The position numbers were made by a program, and so were the translations under genes. Shown here piece by piece: positions 18,201 through 27,054 of a stretch of 49,313 nucleotides of DNA. The notes beneath the pieces are model-generated. The model was not told the DNA's origin and ran no database searches. It saw only the letters and a program-made list of their open reading frames with translations. The stretch comes from Acidobacteria bacterium RIFCSPLOWO2_12_FULL_67_14b (lineage in GTDB: Bacteria; Acidobacteriota; Vicinamibacteria; Vicinamibacterales; UBA2999). Each line of letters starts with the position of its first letter. Within the stretch, counting starts at the first letter, position 1. Location of the stretch: NCBI GenBank assembly GCA_001768615.1, contig MELE01000092.1, positions 1-49,313 of the forward strand. Reading direction: 5' to 3'.

Positions 18201-18409
18201 TCAAGACCAACAACCGCCTGGCCTCGCTGCTGCGCGTGGCGGTGTCGGGTGAAGGGCGGCCGACGGGGAACGTCGAGCCGATCTTCAACGAGCTGGTGCA
18301 GGAGCTGAAGGCCGAGACGGATCGGCTGGACCAGACGCTGTCGGATCAGCTGCCGGCGTTCAACCTGATGCTGCAACGGATCAAGAAGGATCCGATCAAG
18401 AACCAGTAA
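15257..18409 (+). CDS. Sortilin/VPS10-like BNR-repeat secreted protein
   Basis: 1050 residues. Signal peptide (residues 1-36), then WRSIGPNRGGRSIAVAG and a series of BNR/sortilin-type Asp-box repeats: LWKTTNAGNDW, VYKSSDAGKTW, VFKTTDGGKTW, LYKSTDGGETW and later VWKTINGGDTW. Two glycine-rich linkers occur near residues 440 and 820. The last 200 residues are helical, with coiled-coil character. The family is annotated as glycosyl-hydrolase-like beta-propellers but the active-site set of sialidases is not evident, so a binding or degradative role is open. The start ATG has GGGAGG upstream and gives a clean signal peptide. It is convergent with the coiled-coil gene. Confidence 0.88.
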   Translation: MTLLRSRFRLLSASAALSALLFTGHVDALVATLRAQTATINPALLDAYRWRSIGPNRGGRSIAVAGVKGRPREAYFGAVGGGLWKTTNAGNDWAPVTDGLITSSSVGAVAVSESNPDVVYIGMGESCIRGNIMPGDGVYKSSDAGKTWNHVGFRNSDAIAKIRIHPTNPDIAYVASFGVYYGPSEERGVFKTTDGGKTWKRTLFKDTKTGAVDIAIDTKNPNVLFAALWEAYRLEYQMSSGGPGSGLYKSTDGGETWTDITRNPGMPQGMVGRIGVALTAADSTRVYALIENENGGLFVSDDAGASWKLMNPSRTIRQRAFYYTHVFGDPSNKDVVYMQNTGLFRSSDGGKTTAPVGQGTHGDHHDLWVDPDDPNHLVDGNDGGGAITYNVNERVPNWSAEDFPTAQWYHVITTAHLPFHVCGSQQDNSTLCVPSNTNLGGGGGGGNAPVAPYPAGGGEPGYIAPHATDPDVFFAGTNNGSFLTRLNRRTGEYKEVGAYPRFFSGEASKDVKERWQWTYPIIFSYVDPNVLYASSQRVWKTINGGDTWEAISGDLTRHDPKTMQDSGGPITHDMNSPEIYATVFALAPGKKDVNVIWAGSDDGLVHVTRDHGKSWVNVTPAEMPDLGRVSQLDGSSFDNGAAYMAVKKMLLGDRSPYIFRTKDYGKTWTKIVNGLPAGDYVHTVREDTVRRGLLYAGTQHGVYISYNDGDQWLKFSSGLPDVPIADLVVEDNALAIATHGRSFYVMDDIAALRQFGLAPLTDVAVFKPANATRGLDRPIVSYFLKSQPRTLTIDFLDAKGQVVRSINGQPPPAAGAAPAGGGGGGGGGFGGPQSAPMEAGLNRYTWDLNSTGVVTFPGMILWGATQNGPTVLPGGYQVRLTADGVTQAQSFQVLKHPLRPISDADLQYQWTLAGRIRDKVNEANLAVIKIRRIKTDIAERIKDAPAEVRSAGEQLTKALVAVEEEVYQVKNQSGQDPLNFPIKTNNRLASLLRVAVSGEGRPTGNVEPIFNELVQELKAETDRLDQTLSDQLPAFNLMLQRIKKDPIKNQ

Positions 18410-18410
18410 C

Positions 18411-18436
18411 GTGGGGGTCCGGCTTCAACCGGACCT
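18411..18436 (+). repeat. GTGG-headed palindrome between convergent genes
   Basis: GTGGG, then GGTCCGG (18416-18422), CTTCAA loop, CCGGACC (18429-18435). It starts two bases after the sortilin-like stop and covers the last codons and stop (18425) of the convergent coiled-coil gene. It could serve as a two-way transcription end, though no T-run is present. It has the same layout as the palindromes at 1.3, 27.1, 32.8, 38.7 and 48.4 kb. Confidence 0.55.
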
Positions 18437-19201
18437 CACGGCGTCAAGCTCCCGGCGGAACCGATCGAACTCGTCGCTCTCGAGGCGACGGGTCGATTCG
18501 GTGACGGCGGCGAGTTCCTGTCGGCACTCGTCGACCACCTTCCTCGCATCGTCCAGCGCCGACAAGCTGCTGTTCAGCACGCGCTCCGCCGTGGCGACCG
18601 CGGCCCTGAGGGCGACGTCCGCGAGGCGCACCGCGTCGGCGTAGGCGCGGTCCGCCTCGCGGGCCGCGCGCCGATCGTTGGCCACGGCGCCAACGACTGC
18701 GCCCTGGTACCCGGACTGGGCAGCGGCCACAGCCTCCGCATACGCCCTCTGCGCCGCCTCCAGTTCCGCGCGCCGCACCCGCTCGGCGTCTCTGGTCACC
18801 TTCACACGCTCGGTCAGCGCCGTCGTAGCCGAGAGGGCCGAAATCGCGTCCCGGTATTTCCGCTCCGCGGCGGCCTCGGCCTTCTGGCGCGCCTCGATGG
18901 CCGCCAGGTCGGCGGCGCGCCTGGTGGCATCCGCGCCCTCGAGACCCTCGCCCCGCGCCTCGATGGCGCCGTCGAGCGCGGCGACTCGGGCGGCGGCCGC
19001 CTTTTGTTCGGTGGCGGCCCGTTTCTCGCGCGCCGAGGCCATGTCCTCGTCAAACTGCGCGTAGGCCTTCGACGTCGACGGGAGCGCCCGCAGCTCGACG
19101 TCGCGCTGCAGCACGGCCTCGGCGGCCTGGGCTTCACGGGCCTTGTGAATCTCGGACAGACGGCGCGAATGCGCCAGCGTGACGTCCTGAAGCGTCGGCA
19201 T
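18425..19201 (-). CDS. Coiled-coil hypothetical protein
   Basis: 258 residues, almost entirely Ala/Glu/Arg-rich helix (EKRAATEQKAAAARVAALDG, AYAEAVAAAQSGYQG and similar), predicted as long coiled coils. There is no signal peptide and no membrane segment, so it is probably cytoplasmic. I do not recognise a family. Alanine- and arginine-rich helices can arise from biased composition, but the frame is long, has a sensible start after GGATCGC and fills the gap exactly. A period-7 repeat array separates it from the DUF5916 gene upstream. Confidence 0.6.
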   Translation of the reverse strand: MPTLQDVTLAHSRRLSEIHKAREAQAAEAVLQRDVELRALPSTSKAYAQFDEDMASAREKRAATEQKAAAARVAALDGAIEARGEGLEGADATRRAADLAAIEARQKAEAAAERKYRDAISALSATTALTERVKVTRDAERVRRAELEAAQRAYAEAVAAAQSGYQGAVVGAVANDRRAAREADRAYADAVRLADVALRAAVATAERVLNSSLSALDDARKVVDECRQELAAVTESTRRLESDEFDRFRRELDAVRSG

Positions 19202-19219
19202 GCGATCCTCCAGCTGCCA

Positions 19220-19261
19220 GCTTTCGGCTTTCGGCTTTCGGCTTCCGGGGCCCGGAGCCCG
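19220..19261 (+). repeat. Period-7 array, 6 units
   Basis: Six consecutive heptamers: GCTTTCG three times, GCTTCCG, GGGCCCG, GAGCCCG. The array ends exactly at the base before the stop codon (19262) of the DUF5916 gene. The units drift from GCTTTCG to GAGCCCG in the same way as in the longer array at 46.8 kb. Confidence 0.85.
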
Positions 19262-21445
19262 TCAGAAACGCTTGGTATACACCGCCTTCGCCGCGGCGCG
19301 GCGGTCGAGCGTCACAAACCGTGCAGACGCGTCGGCCGGGTCGATCCAGTTGTGGGTATAGACGACGAAGATGTCGTTGCCGGGCGTGAGGATCCAGCGG
19401 AATCGCGACTGCCAGCCGAGCACGCGGCTGACCGAATCGAACTGCACGTTGTTGACGAGGTACATGAACGGGCTGAACTGCGTGTCGGCGACGAGGCGGT
19501 ACAGCCGGGTCTGGAATCGGCCCTCGGCCAGGTCGACGTGGTTCCACTCGTAGGCGAGGTTGAGCGTGACGCCCGGCCTGGGACGCACGCCCACGCCCAT
19601 CACGGCCTCGGTGCGCGTGCCCGACAGGAAGTGGCCCCACTCGATCCGCGGCTGCACCGAGACCACCCGCTTGTTGGCGGTCTGACCCGACACCCGGAAC
19701 CTGGTGAACGAGTAGCCGGTGCCGGCCGGCAGGGTGATGCCGGGCGAGATCTCGAAATCCTCCTCGAGATGCTCGTAGCTCGGCACGACGCCCGCCTCGA
19801 TGTTGTCGCCGCTATGGAGCTCGAGGCGGGCGGCCGTGAAGTCGAACTCGCGGGTCACCAACCGGTTGCGCGTGTCGGTATAGATGTCGAGGTCGCCGCC
19901 AAACCCGAGCCGCCGGATCCAGCGGTGGGTCGGCCGCGGATTGTAGCGCAGGGCCGGCTGATAGCGGCGATAGTCGCGCCGCGGCAGGAACCCGACCGCC
20001 GGGTTCACGTTTTTCTGCACTTCCTGGAACCCCAGGCTCCCCTCCCAGATGTCGTTCGGGTAGGCGAGCCGCAGGCCGTACGAGAGGTTGTCGCCGATGC
20101 CGTCCGACGGCGAGGTCGCGGCGAAGAAGCCGCTCGCCTCGAGGTTCTTGTTGCCGCGGAAGGCCGACGTCGCCAGCCGGAAATCGACGCCCGCGGTCGA
20201 CCGCGTCGGCACGACGGACTGATCGCGCGTCGCCCGGCCCGTATACAGCGCGCCGATGAACGACTGCCGGAAGACCCGCCGCCGCACCCGCGCGACGAGA
20301 AAATCCTCACCCGGCACGTCGTGGTCTTCGCCGGTGCGGACGTAGAGGCCGCCGACGTCGAAGCGGCCCGCCTGCCCGGTCAGCTTCGCGCCGCCAAGCA
20401 CGCGCTGGGGCTGGCCGTTGGCGTCGAGGCCGATGCGGCGCGAAAAGAACGCCGGCACGTGGAAGTCGAAAAACGTCGCGCCGTCGAGGAAGAAGCCGCG
20501 CTTCTCAGGAAAGAACAGCGGAAAACGCGTCAGGTTCACCCGCCGCGTATCCACTTCGGTTTCGGCAAAGTCGGTGTTGATGGTGCCGACGGCCCGCAGG
20601 CTCGGCGTGAGGTTGTAGGTGATCTCGCCGCCGATGTCGCCGGTGCCTTCGCGAGCGACCTCGGGCACGCGGCCCGGCGCGTCGGCGAAGGTGCCCGCGA
20701 CGTACGGCTTGATCTCGAGGCCGCGGCCCTGGGTCACGTCGGTCAGGCCGACCAGCAGGCCCGCGTTCGACATGCGGCGCAGGCCCTGGTTCCGCTCGTG
20801 CCCGGTCCACACGGTTTCCTCGTTCTTGCGGCGCACCGTGCGCTGGAAGTTCACACCCCACGCCGGCGCCTTGGGATCGAACGCCAGCGTGCGGAATGGA
20901 ATGTCGATCTCGATGGTCCAGCCCACCTCGCTGCGGCGGACCCGCGCGTTCCAGATGCCGTCCCACTCGCGGCTGTTGGTTCCGCCCGGCCCCATCAACG
21001 AGTCGGCCATCAGCCCCGACGGGTTCATCTCGAAGAAGTACCCGGTCTGCTGGTTGAGGAACGTGTCCATGGTCCACATGAAACGGTCGTCCGCGCTCAG
21101 GAACTCATCGCGCTTCCGGGTGTTCCCCTTGAGCTTGTCCGGTTCCGAGTCGTGGCAGACGACGCCGATGTAGAGGTGGTCCTTGTTGAACACGACACGA
21201 ATGTCGGTCGGCTCGGTCGGCTTGTCCCCAAGCACGGGGTCCTGCATGATGAACTCGCCCGCCGAGACGGCCCGGGTCCACGCCGGCTCGTCGAGCACGC
21301 CGTCCAGCGTCACGCGCTCGCCGGCGCGCAACCGCTCGGCGGTGAGGGTGCGGCGGCCGGAATTCATGATGTCGGTGGTCTGGGCGTGGAGCACAGCCGC
21401 CGGCCCGGTCAGGATCAGGACGGCGAGGAACCCGGCGTGACGCAT
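19262..21445 (-). CDS. DUF5916 / CBM9-like outer-membrane protein
   Basis: 727 residues. Signal peptide (cleavage near VLHAQ), CBM9-like module (VTLDGVLDEPAWTRA at about 45-59, IDIPFRTLAFDPKAPAWGVN), then the DUF5916 barrel part: INTDFAETEVD, RFPLFFPEKRGFFLDG and many alternating strands. It ends in TKRF, a C-terminal aromatic residue as in outer-membrane barrels recognised by the BAM complex. It probably sits in the outer membrane and binds or admits an unknown ligand. It lies between the coiled-coil gene and the aminotransferase, all on the minus strand. Similar in plan to the genes at 1 kb and 23-25 kb. Confidence 0.88.
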   Translation of the reverse strand: MRHAGFLAVLILTGPAAVLHAQTTDIMNSGRRTLTAERLRAGERVTLDGVLDEPAWTRAVSAGEFIMQDPVLGDKPTEPTDIRVVFNKDHLYIGVVCHDSEPDKLKGNTRKRDEFLSADDRFMWTMDTFLNQQTGYFFEMNPSGLMADSLMGPGGTNSREWDGIWNARVRRSEVGWTIEIDIPFRTLAFDPKAPAWGVNFQRTVRRKNEETVWTGHERNQGLRRMSNAGLLVGLTDVTQGRGLEIKPYVAGTFADAPGRVPEVAREGTGDIGGEITYNLTPSLRAVGTINTDFAETEVDTRRVNLTRFPLFFPEKRGFFLDGATFFDFHVPAFFSRRIGLDANGQPQRVLGGAKLTGQAGRFDVGGLYVRTGEDHDVPGEDFLVARVRRRVFRQSFIGALYTGRATRDQSVVPTRSTAGVDFRLATSAFRGNKNLEASGFFAATSPSDGIGDNLSYGLRLAYPNDIWEGSLGFQEVQKNVNPAVGFLPRRDYRRYQPALRYNPRPTHRWIRRLGFGGDLDIYTDTRNRLVTREFDFTAARLELHSGDNIEAGVVPSYEHLEEDFEISPGITLPAGTGYSFTRFRVSGQTANKRVVSVQPRIEWGHFLSGTRTEAVMGVGVRPRPGVTLNLAYEWNHVDLAEGRFQTRLYRLVADTQFSPFMYLVNNVQFDSVSRVLGWQSRFRWILTPGNDIFVVYTHNWIDPADASARFVTLDRRAAAKAVYTKRF

Positions 21446-21488
21446 AGCTCATTAGGATACTGGCACATCATGAGGCCTCGAAGCGCTT

Positions 21489-22865
21489 CTACAAAGCGTT
21501 GACCTGCTCGCGGGCAGCGCTGAGGACCGCGGGAATGGTGTCGCGCACCGTGTCGACGATCCGATCGATGAGCGCATCGCTCGTGACCAGGGGCGGAGCC
21601 AGGCAAATGCAGTCCATGGCCACGCGAGTGTAGAGGCCACGCTCGAGCAGGGCGTCGGTCAGCTTCTGGGTGAGGGCGACCTGCGCGGGGAACAGTTGCT
21701 TCGTCGCCTTGTCCGCCACCACTTCGACCGCTGCCATCAGCCCCTGGCCGCGCACGTGTCCCACGCCGTCCATGGCTTCAAGACCCCGCAGCTTCTCGAG
21801 CAGCCTGGCTCCCGCGACCGCGGCGCGCTCCACCAGATGCTCGCGCTCGAGGATGTCAATGTTGCGAAGGGCCACGGCGCAACAGGTCGGGTGCCCCGAA
21901 TAGGTATAGGCGTGCATCCAACGCTTGCCCGCAGGCACGCCGTTAATGACCTCTCGAATCGTGTCGGACACGCCAATGCCGCCGAGCGGCACGTAGCCGC
22001 TCGTGATCCCCTTGGCAAACTGCATGATGTCGGGCTCGACGCCGTAATGCTCGAGCCCGAACCAACGGCCCGTCCGTCCAAACCCCGTGATCACATCGTC
22101 TGCAATCAACAACACGGCGTACTGATCGCAGATTTTGCGGATGCGGGCGAAGTAATCCGCCGGCGGCACGATGACGCCGCCCGCCCCCTGCACCGGCTCG
22201 GCAATGAACGCCGCCACGGTGTCGGGGCCCTCGCGCAGGATCGCCTCTTCCAGCTTGTTGGCCGCCGCCACACCCAGGCTGAGGTTCGGGTCGGGGTTGT
22301 TGAAGCGATAGGGATCGGGCGCATCAATATGAAGAAAGCCGGGCGTGCGGGGCTCGAACATCGGCCAGAACGCCGGGAGGCCCGTGGCGCTCATGGCGGC
22401 CAGGGTGAGCCCATGGTACGCCCGGTGGCGTGAGATGACCTTGAACTTGTCGGGCTTGCCGAGCGCCTTCCAGTAGAACCGCGCGGTCTTGAACGAGCTC
22501 TCGGAGGCCTCGGCGCCGCCGCTCGTGAAGAAGAACGTGTTGATCGAAGGATAGACCAGCGCGCTCAGGCGTTCGGCCAGGGCGATCGCGGGCTTGTTGG
22601 TGGCGCCGGCGTAGGCCGAGTGGAAGGCCAGCGTGGCCATTTGTTCCCGCGCGGCATCGGCGAGCTCCTGACGTCCGTGGCCGACGTTCACGTTCCACAG
22701 ACCGGAGAGGCCGTCAATGTACTCGCGTCCCGTTGAGTCCTTGATGAGGGCGCCGTCGCCTGACACCCACACCCGCGTCGCCGCATGGGCCGACGGGTGG
22801 TGCAAGGGGTGAAGCAAGTGCGCCTGATCAGTATCGAGAGCAACGCGGCTGGTCATGCCCAACAT
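21489..22865 (-). CDS. Class III aminotransferase (omega-amino acid:pyruvate type)
   Basis: 458 residues, PLP fold type I. Visible motifs are FTSGGAEASESSFKTAR, SRHRAYHGLTLAAMSATG, EPVQGAGGV, IADDVITGFGRTG and FAKGITSGYVPLGG with the PLP lysine. In most relatives the cofactor segment reads ADEV; here it is ADDV, keeping the Asp that contacts the pyridine nitrogen and changing the next residue. It is cytoplasmic and transfers an amino group from an omega-amino acid or amine to pyruvate; substrate choice cannot be read. The first ATG (22865) or the one three codons later may be the start. Not obviously linked to its DUF5916 neighbours. Confidence 0.88.
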   Translation of the reverse strand: MLGMTSRVALDTDQAHLLHPLHHPSAHAATRVWVSGDGALIKDSTGREYIDGLSGLWNVNVGHGRQELADAAREQMATLAFHSAYAGATNKPAIALAERLSALVYPSINTFFFTSGGAEASESSFKTARFYWKALGKPDKFKVISRHRAYHGLTLAAMSATGLPAFWPMFEPRTPGFLHIDAPDPYRFNNPDPNLSLGVAAANKLEEAILREGPDTVAAFIAEPVQGAGGVIVPPADYFARIRKICDQYAVLLIADDVITGFGRTGRWFGLEHYGVEPDIMQFAKGITSGYVPLGGIGVSDTIREVINGVPAGKRWMHAYTYSGHPTCCAVALRNIDILEREHLVERAAVAGARLLEKLRGLEAMDGVGHVRGQGLMAAVEVVADKATKQLFPAQVALTQKLTDALLERGLYTRVAMDCICLAPPLVTSDALIDRIVDTVRDTIPAVLSAAREQVNAL

Positions 22866-22927
22866 CCTACGTCAGATGCCGACGGAGGTTCCTCACGGAG
22901 GTTCTGGAACCCGCGTGGGGAACGGGG

Positions 22928-25243
22928 TCAGAATCGGAACAACCGCGTCATCTTGACGACGAACGCGCGGTTCTTCAGGGCGATGCGGCCGCGGCTCGGC
23001 TCCAGCGGATGCGTGTCCTGCTCGTCGGTCCACACCACGAAGAACTCGCTGCCGGGCCGGTACTCCCAGCGGAAGCGGACGTTGCTGCTGAAGGTGCGGT
23101 CCGCCGAGCTGTACTGCAGCAGCGCGCTGGCGAACATCCGCGGCGAAAAGGCGTAGTCGCTGCGCACGCCGAACTGCTTCGTCGTGAAGGCACCGGACGG
23201 CAGCTCGATGCGGTTGAGCGTGACCCGCGGCTCCACCGACAGCTGCTTGAGGATCGAGAAGCGGCCCTGCGAGAACGTCAGCCCCGTGATGGTGCCGTCG
23301 TAGTACTCGCCCAGCTGCAGCCCGACATTGCCCGAGAGCCGCCGCTGCTGCCCCATGTTGTACGAGAGGCTTACGTCGTTGTAGTGATAGCCGCCCGAGG
23401 GTACGATCGCGCCCGCCGCCGGCGAGAACGGCACGACCAGCAGGTCGTAGTTGGCATTGGCCTCGATGTTGAGGACGTCGCTGTTGTCGAGCTCGACGTT
23501 GAAGCGGCCGGTCTGCTGGCGCGACTCGACCGCGCCGGCGCCGTTCTCGTAGTACTCGAACAGCCCCTCGAACGTGAACTTGCGCACGCGGCGCATCGAC
23601 CGCGGCCGCGGGCTGAATCGCGCCGACGCGAACGAGCGCGTGAAGTCCGTGCGCCGCAGGAAGCCCACCTCCGGATTGAAGTCCTTCCCTACCTTCAGGA
23701 CCTCGGCGCGCACGCCGTAGCGGTCCGGCACCCAGTCGAACTTGCCCTGGAAGCTCTCGGCATCGCCGCCAAGGCCGGTGGTCTCAGTGCGCGCGTAATA
23801 GCCGCCGAGGCTGACGTTCTGGTAGAAACCGAATGCCGCATCCACCCCGTACGCCTGGTTCGACCCGCCCGCCGTCAGGCTCGACTGGTTACGATTGGTG
23901 AACATCGCGCCGATGGTGCTGCGCCGCAAGATGTCCCGCTTGGCGCGCACCACGGTGAAGTTGGTGCCCGGCGTGGCCGACACCGACTCATCGCCGGCCT
24001 GGATGTTCATCACGCCGATGCCGTAGCGGCCGAGCTTGCCGGTGAGCCGGCCGCCGACGTCGATCGGCACGACCCGGCCGCGGTTGAGGCCGATGCGCCG
24101 GCTGTAGAACAGGTAGGGCTGGTCGCTGGACCCGCCGAACCCGCCGGGGCCGCCGCCGCCCCCCGCACCCGCGCCGCCCCTGGCGAAATCGAACAGGCCC
24201 CGGCCCTCGAGGAAGAACTCGCGCTTCTCGGGCAGGAACAGGTTGAAGCGCGTCAGGTTGACCTGCTGTTCGTCGATCTCGACCTGGGCGAAGTCGGTGT
24301 TCACCGTCAGGTCCGCAGTGAGGTTGGCGGTAACACCGTACTTGAAGTCGCCGCCGACGTCGCCGTCGCGATCGTTCGAGGTCGCCGGCTGCTGCAGCCG
24401 GTCGGTGGTCATCTTGCCGAGGGCGTACGACTTGATCTCGATGTTGCGCCCCGCCGGCGGCAGGTCGAGGCCCACCACGGTGCCGTACGACGACACACGA
24501 TTGAGCGCCATCGGGCCCTGCATGTTCTGCGGCACCGGCGTCCAGTAGGTCCACTCGTTCTTGTGACGGATCGACCGGCGGAACTGGATGCCCCACACCT
24601 GGCCGGGCCCGGAGGTGTAGCGCAGCGACTTGAACGGGATCGCCATCTCCACCGTCCAGCCGCCCTCGAACCGGCCGGTGCGCGAGCTCCACACCGGGTT
24701 CCAATCGCTGTTCGGCTGCCCTTCGTCGACGATTGAGTAGTCGGAGAAGCCGCCGATCGGATTGGCGTAGAACATGAACCCGCTGCGGCGATCGTAAAAG
24801 GTGTCGAACCCGACCCCGAAGTGGTCGTTGTTGCGCATCTGGTTGGTGTCGCGGCGCATTTCGTTGGCGATCCACTTGCCGGGCTCGGCCGCATCCCAGC
24901 ACCGGGCCGCGACGTAGATGTAGTCGCCGTCGAACATCACCCAGATCTCGGTCTTCTCGGACGAGGGCTGGCCGTAGCGGGGTGCGATCTGCAGCATGCC
25001 GCCAAAACCCGGCGCGGTCTTGTAGACCGCCTCGTCCAGTGCTCCATCGAGGCGCAGCGGCTCGGCCAGCTTGATGGCGCGGAGCGTCGACTTGCCGTCG
25101 GCGTCGCGCGCCATCTCGCCCGGAGTCGGGGGCGGCGGCGGGCCGTCAATGACCTGCGAAGCCGCAGGCCCGGAGGCCTGCGGTGCGGCGAAGACGGCGG
25201 GAGTCGAGAGGAAAAGGAGGAAGAAACCTAACAGGACACGCAC
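22928..25243 (-). CDS. DUF5916 / CBM9-like outer-membrane protein at the end of the triad array
   Basis: 771 residues from GTG. Signal peptide (FFLLFLSTPAVFAA), Pro-rich linker (PPPPPTPGE), CBM9-like module (LRLDGALDEAVYKTA; MAIPFKSLRYTSG), then the DUF5916 barrel with VNTDFAQVEID and RFNLFLPEKREFFLEG. A glycine-rich loop (GGAGAGGGGGPGGFGG) precedes YSRRIGL. It ends TRLFRF, an outer-membrane-type C-terminal aromatic. The first 16 bases overlap the end of the ankyrin gene, across the codons of its CxxC tail, so translation is probably coupled. Context suggests it is the outer-membrane partner of the upstream DUF1592/DUF1552/ankyrin system. Confidence 0.87.
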   Translation of the reverse strand: MRVLLGFFLLFLSTPAVFAAPQASGPAASQVIDGPPPPPTPGEMARDADGKSTLRAIKLAEPLRLDGALDEAVYKTAPGFGGMLQIAPRYGQPSSEKTEIWVMFDGDYIYVAARCWDAAEPGKWIANEMRRDTNQMRNNDHFGVGFDTFYDRRSGFMFYANPIGGFSDYSIVDEGQPNSDWNPVWSSRTGRFEGGWTVEMAIPFKSLRYTSGPGQVWGIQFRRSIRHKNEWTYWTPVPQNMQGPMALNRVSSYGTVVGLDLPPAGRNIEIKSYALGKMTTDRLQQPATSNDRDGDVGGDFKYGVTANLTADLTVNTDFAQVEIDEQQVNLTRFNLFLPEKREFFLEGRGLFDFARGGAGAGGGGGPGGFGGSSDQPYLFYSRRIGLNRGRVVPIDVGGRLTGKLGRYGIGVMNIQAGDESVSATPGTNFTVVRAKRDILRRSTIGAMFTNRNQSSLTAGGSNQAYGVDAAFGFYQNVSLGGYYARTETTGLGGDAESFQGKFDWVPDRYGVRAEVLKVGKDFNPEVGFLRRTDFTRSFASARFSPRPRSMRRVRKFTFEGLFEYYENGAGAVESRQQTGRFNVELDNSDVLNIEANANYDLLVVPFSPAAGAIVPSGGYHYNDVSLSYNMGQQRRLSGNVGLQLGEYYDGTITGLTFSQGRFSILKQLSVEPRVTLNRIELPSGAFTTKQFGVRSDYAFSPRMFASALLQYSSADRTFSSNVRFRWEYRPGSEFFVVWTDEQDTHPLEPSRGRIALKNRAFVVKMTRLFRF

Positions 25244-27039
25244 TTATGGTTGTTCTTTGCTCCGAGCTTTTCCAGGAGGGCGATGGTCTCGGGAAACGGT
25301 TGAATGCGCTGCACGGGCCCGTTGGCCATGTCGACGGTCGTTCGCCCCTCGCGATCGACGGCCTTGACGTTGGCGCCCTTCGACACCAGGTAGAGAATCA
25401 TCTCGTTGTCGCCGCGCGCGGCGGCATGGTGCAGCGCGGTGTTGCCTTCGTGGTCGGCGGCATTGACGTCGGCACCGAGCTCTTCGACCAGGTACTTCAC
25501 CGCCGCCATCATGCCCGTGGGCGCGAAGCGGTGCGAGTTGGCGCCGAAGCCCTCCCCGTAGCCGGCGCCCGCGGCGGCGTGCAGCGGCATCACCGACGGA
25601 CCGCCGATCGGCACCTCGGGCAGGCCGGAGAGATCGCGCACTTCACGCTGCTCGAGCATGTCGCCGAAGCGCGCCCGGCCCGCCGGCTTCATCGTCGGCA
25701 GGTTCGGATCGGCGCCAGCCGCCACGAGCAGCCGCATGGCGGCAACGTCGCTCGCGTAGGCGGCGCGCCAGAACGGCGTCGCCCCGATCTCGTCCACGCC
25801 GGAGAGGTCGAAGCTGTAGCCCGAGTACCACACCTTCATCTTCAGGCGGGCGTTGGGGTCCACCCCCTTGTCGATCAGCTGCTTCATCAGGTCGAGGTAG
25901 CCGAGCTGCTGCTGCATGTGCGCGCGCGGCTGCGGATAGAGCGCCTTGGGCGCCCACTCGACGTTGAGCACGGCGTAGAGCGGCGACACGCCGTTCTCGC
26001 TCCTCGCGTTCGGGTTCCCGCCCGTGTCGAGCAGCGTCTTCGCCACGTCGAAGTGGCCGTTGATGATCGCCAGCAGCAGCGGGCTCGTCTTGTCGCCCGC
26101 CGACACCTGGTTGACGTCGGCGCCGGCCCTGACGAGCGCGTTCACCGATTCGGCATAGCCCTGGCGCACGGCAAACAGGAGCGGGGTCAGGCCGCCGTGG
26201 GCGGAGATCAGCTCGTTGAGCTGGTAGTTCCGATCGATGCCGGGCATCGGCGCGCGCCGCGCGCCGGCCGCGCCCGCCGGACCCGGAAGCGCCTGCGGCC
26301 GCCCTGGCGGGCCGGCCGGGGCGGCGGCTCCCGGCGCCGGGGCGCCGGGAACCTGCGGGTTGCCGCCGAAGCCCATCCCCTCGCGCGACAGGCTCGACAG
26401 GTCAGTGACCCGGCTCGTGAGCTTGAGGTCGGCGCCCTTGGCGACGAGCAGCTCGATCACCGCGGCGCGGTTGGCCGCGGCCGCGTACATGATCGGCGTC
26501 TGCCACCGCACGCCGTCCCTGGCGTTGACGTCGGCGCCGTTGTCGATCAACACCTTCACCGCGTCGACCTTGCCGGCCTGCGCCGCCGCCATCAGCGGCG
26601 TGGTTCCGTTGACCGTTGCAGCCGTCGCGTCGGCGCCGGCCTTGACGAGCGCCTCGATCACCGCGGCGTGGCCCTGCTGGCTGGCCAGGTAGAGGGGCGT
26701 GTAGGTGCCGATGCGCGTGGTGGCCCTGACGTTGGCGCCCGCATACACGAGCATCTGCGCCAGCTCGGCGTCGCCGCTCATGGCGGCCCAGTGCAACGCC
26801 GTCATACCGTCGCCCTGGGCGGCGTTGACGTCCGCCGCCTGCTTGATCAACGCCCGCACCGCCGCCTTGTCACCGCGTTCGGCCGCCTCCGCAACCAGGG
26901 CACTCTGAGTTGCTTCGGCGAGCCCCGCCGAAGCGGCTACGCCGCGAAGGCGGGCGGCGTCGGCCACCGGCGAAGACGACGCGAAGAGAACGGCCGACAA
27001 ACCAAGCGCCCCAATCAAAGCCCCAATCGCTGTGCGCAT
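25228..27039 (-). CDS. Exported ankyrin-repeat protein 1 with HKCxxC tail
   Basis: 603 residues. Signal peptide at 1-28, then about ten ankyrin repeats (TALHWAAMSGDAELAQMLVYAG, TPLMAAAQAGKVDAVKVLID and others). They are split by a Pro/Ala/Gly-rich linker (near 225-265) and by a region with PFWRAAYASDVAAMRLLVAAG. The protein ends KNNHKCVSC-stop. Ankyrin repeats bind proteins; export to the periplasm is inferred from the signal peptide. The N-terminal segment ARLRGVAASAGLAEATQ is encoded by a GC-rich palindromic repeat. It is the third gene of the last triad and overlaps the DUF5916 start. Start: GAGG precedes ATG 27039. Confidence 0.88.
   Translation of the reverse strand: MRTAIGALIGALGLSAVLFASSSPVADAARLRGVAASAGLAEATQSALVAEAAERGDKAAVRALIKQAADVNAAQGDGMTALHWAAMSGDAELAQMLVYAGANVRATTRIGTYTPLYLASQQGHAAVIEALVKAGADATAATVNGTTPLMAAAQAGKVDAVKVLIDNGADVNARDGVRWQTPIMYAAAANRAAVIELLVAKGADLKLTSRVTDLSSLSREGMGFGGNPQVPGAPAPGAAAPAGPPGRPQALPGPAGAAGARRAPMPGIDRNYQLNELISAHGGLTPLLFAVRQGYAESVNALVRAGADVNQVSAGDKTSPLLLAIINGHFDVAKTLLDTGGNPNARSENGVSPLYAVLNVEWAPKALYPQPRAHMQQQLGYLDLMKQLIDKGVDPNARLKMKVWYSGYSFDLSGVDEIGATPFWRAAYASDVAAMRLLVAAGADPNLPTMKPAGRARFGDMLEQREVRDLSGLPEVPIGGPSVMPLHAAAGAGYGEGFGANSHRFAPTGMMAAVKYLVEELGADVNAADHEGNTALHHAAARGDNEMILYLVSKGANVKAVDREGRTTVDMANGPVQRIQPFPETIALLEKLGAKNNHKCVSC
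26911..26954 (-). repeat. GC-rich palindromic element inside ankyrin gene 1
   Basis: GCTTCGGCG (26912-26920), AGCCC, CGCCGAAGC (26926-26934): perfect 9-bp arms, followed by GCCGCGAAGGCGGGC-like sequence. It is translated as part of the N-terminal segment just after the signal peptide. The same element occurs in ankyrin gene 2 at 32.66 kb. Confidence 0.65.
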
Positions 27040-27054
27040 ATCGCCTCGTCACTC

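Noticed and set aside
19004-21502. 832-codon plus-strand frame
   Set aside because: Antisense of a recognisable DUF5916 gene and a coiled-coil gene; no start signal or domain.
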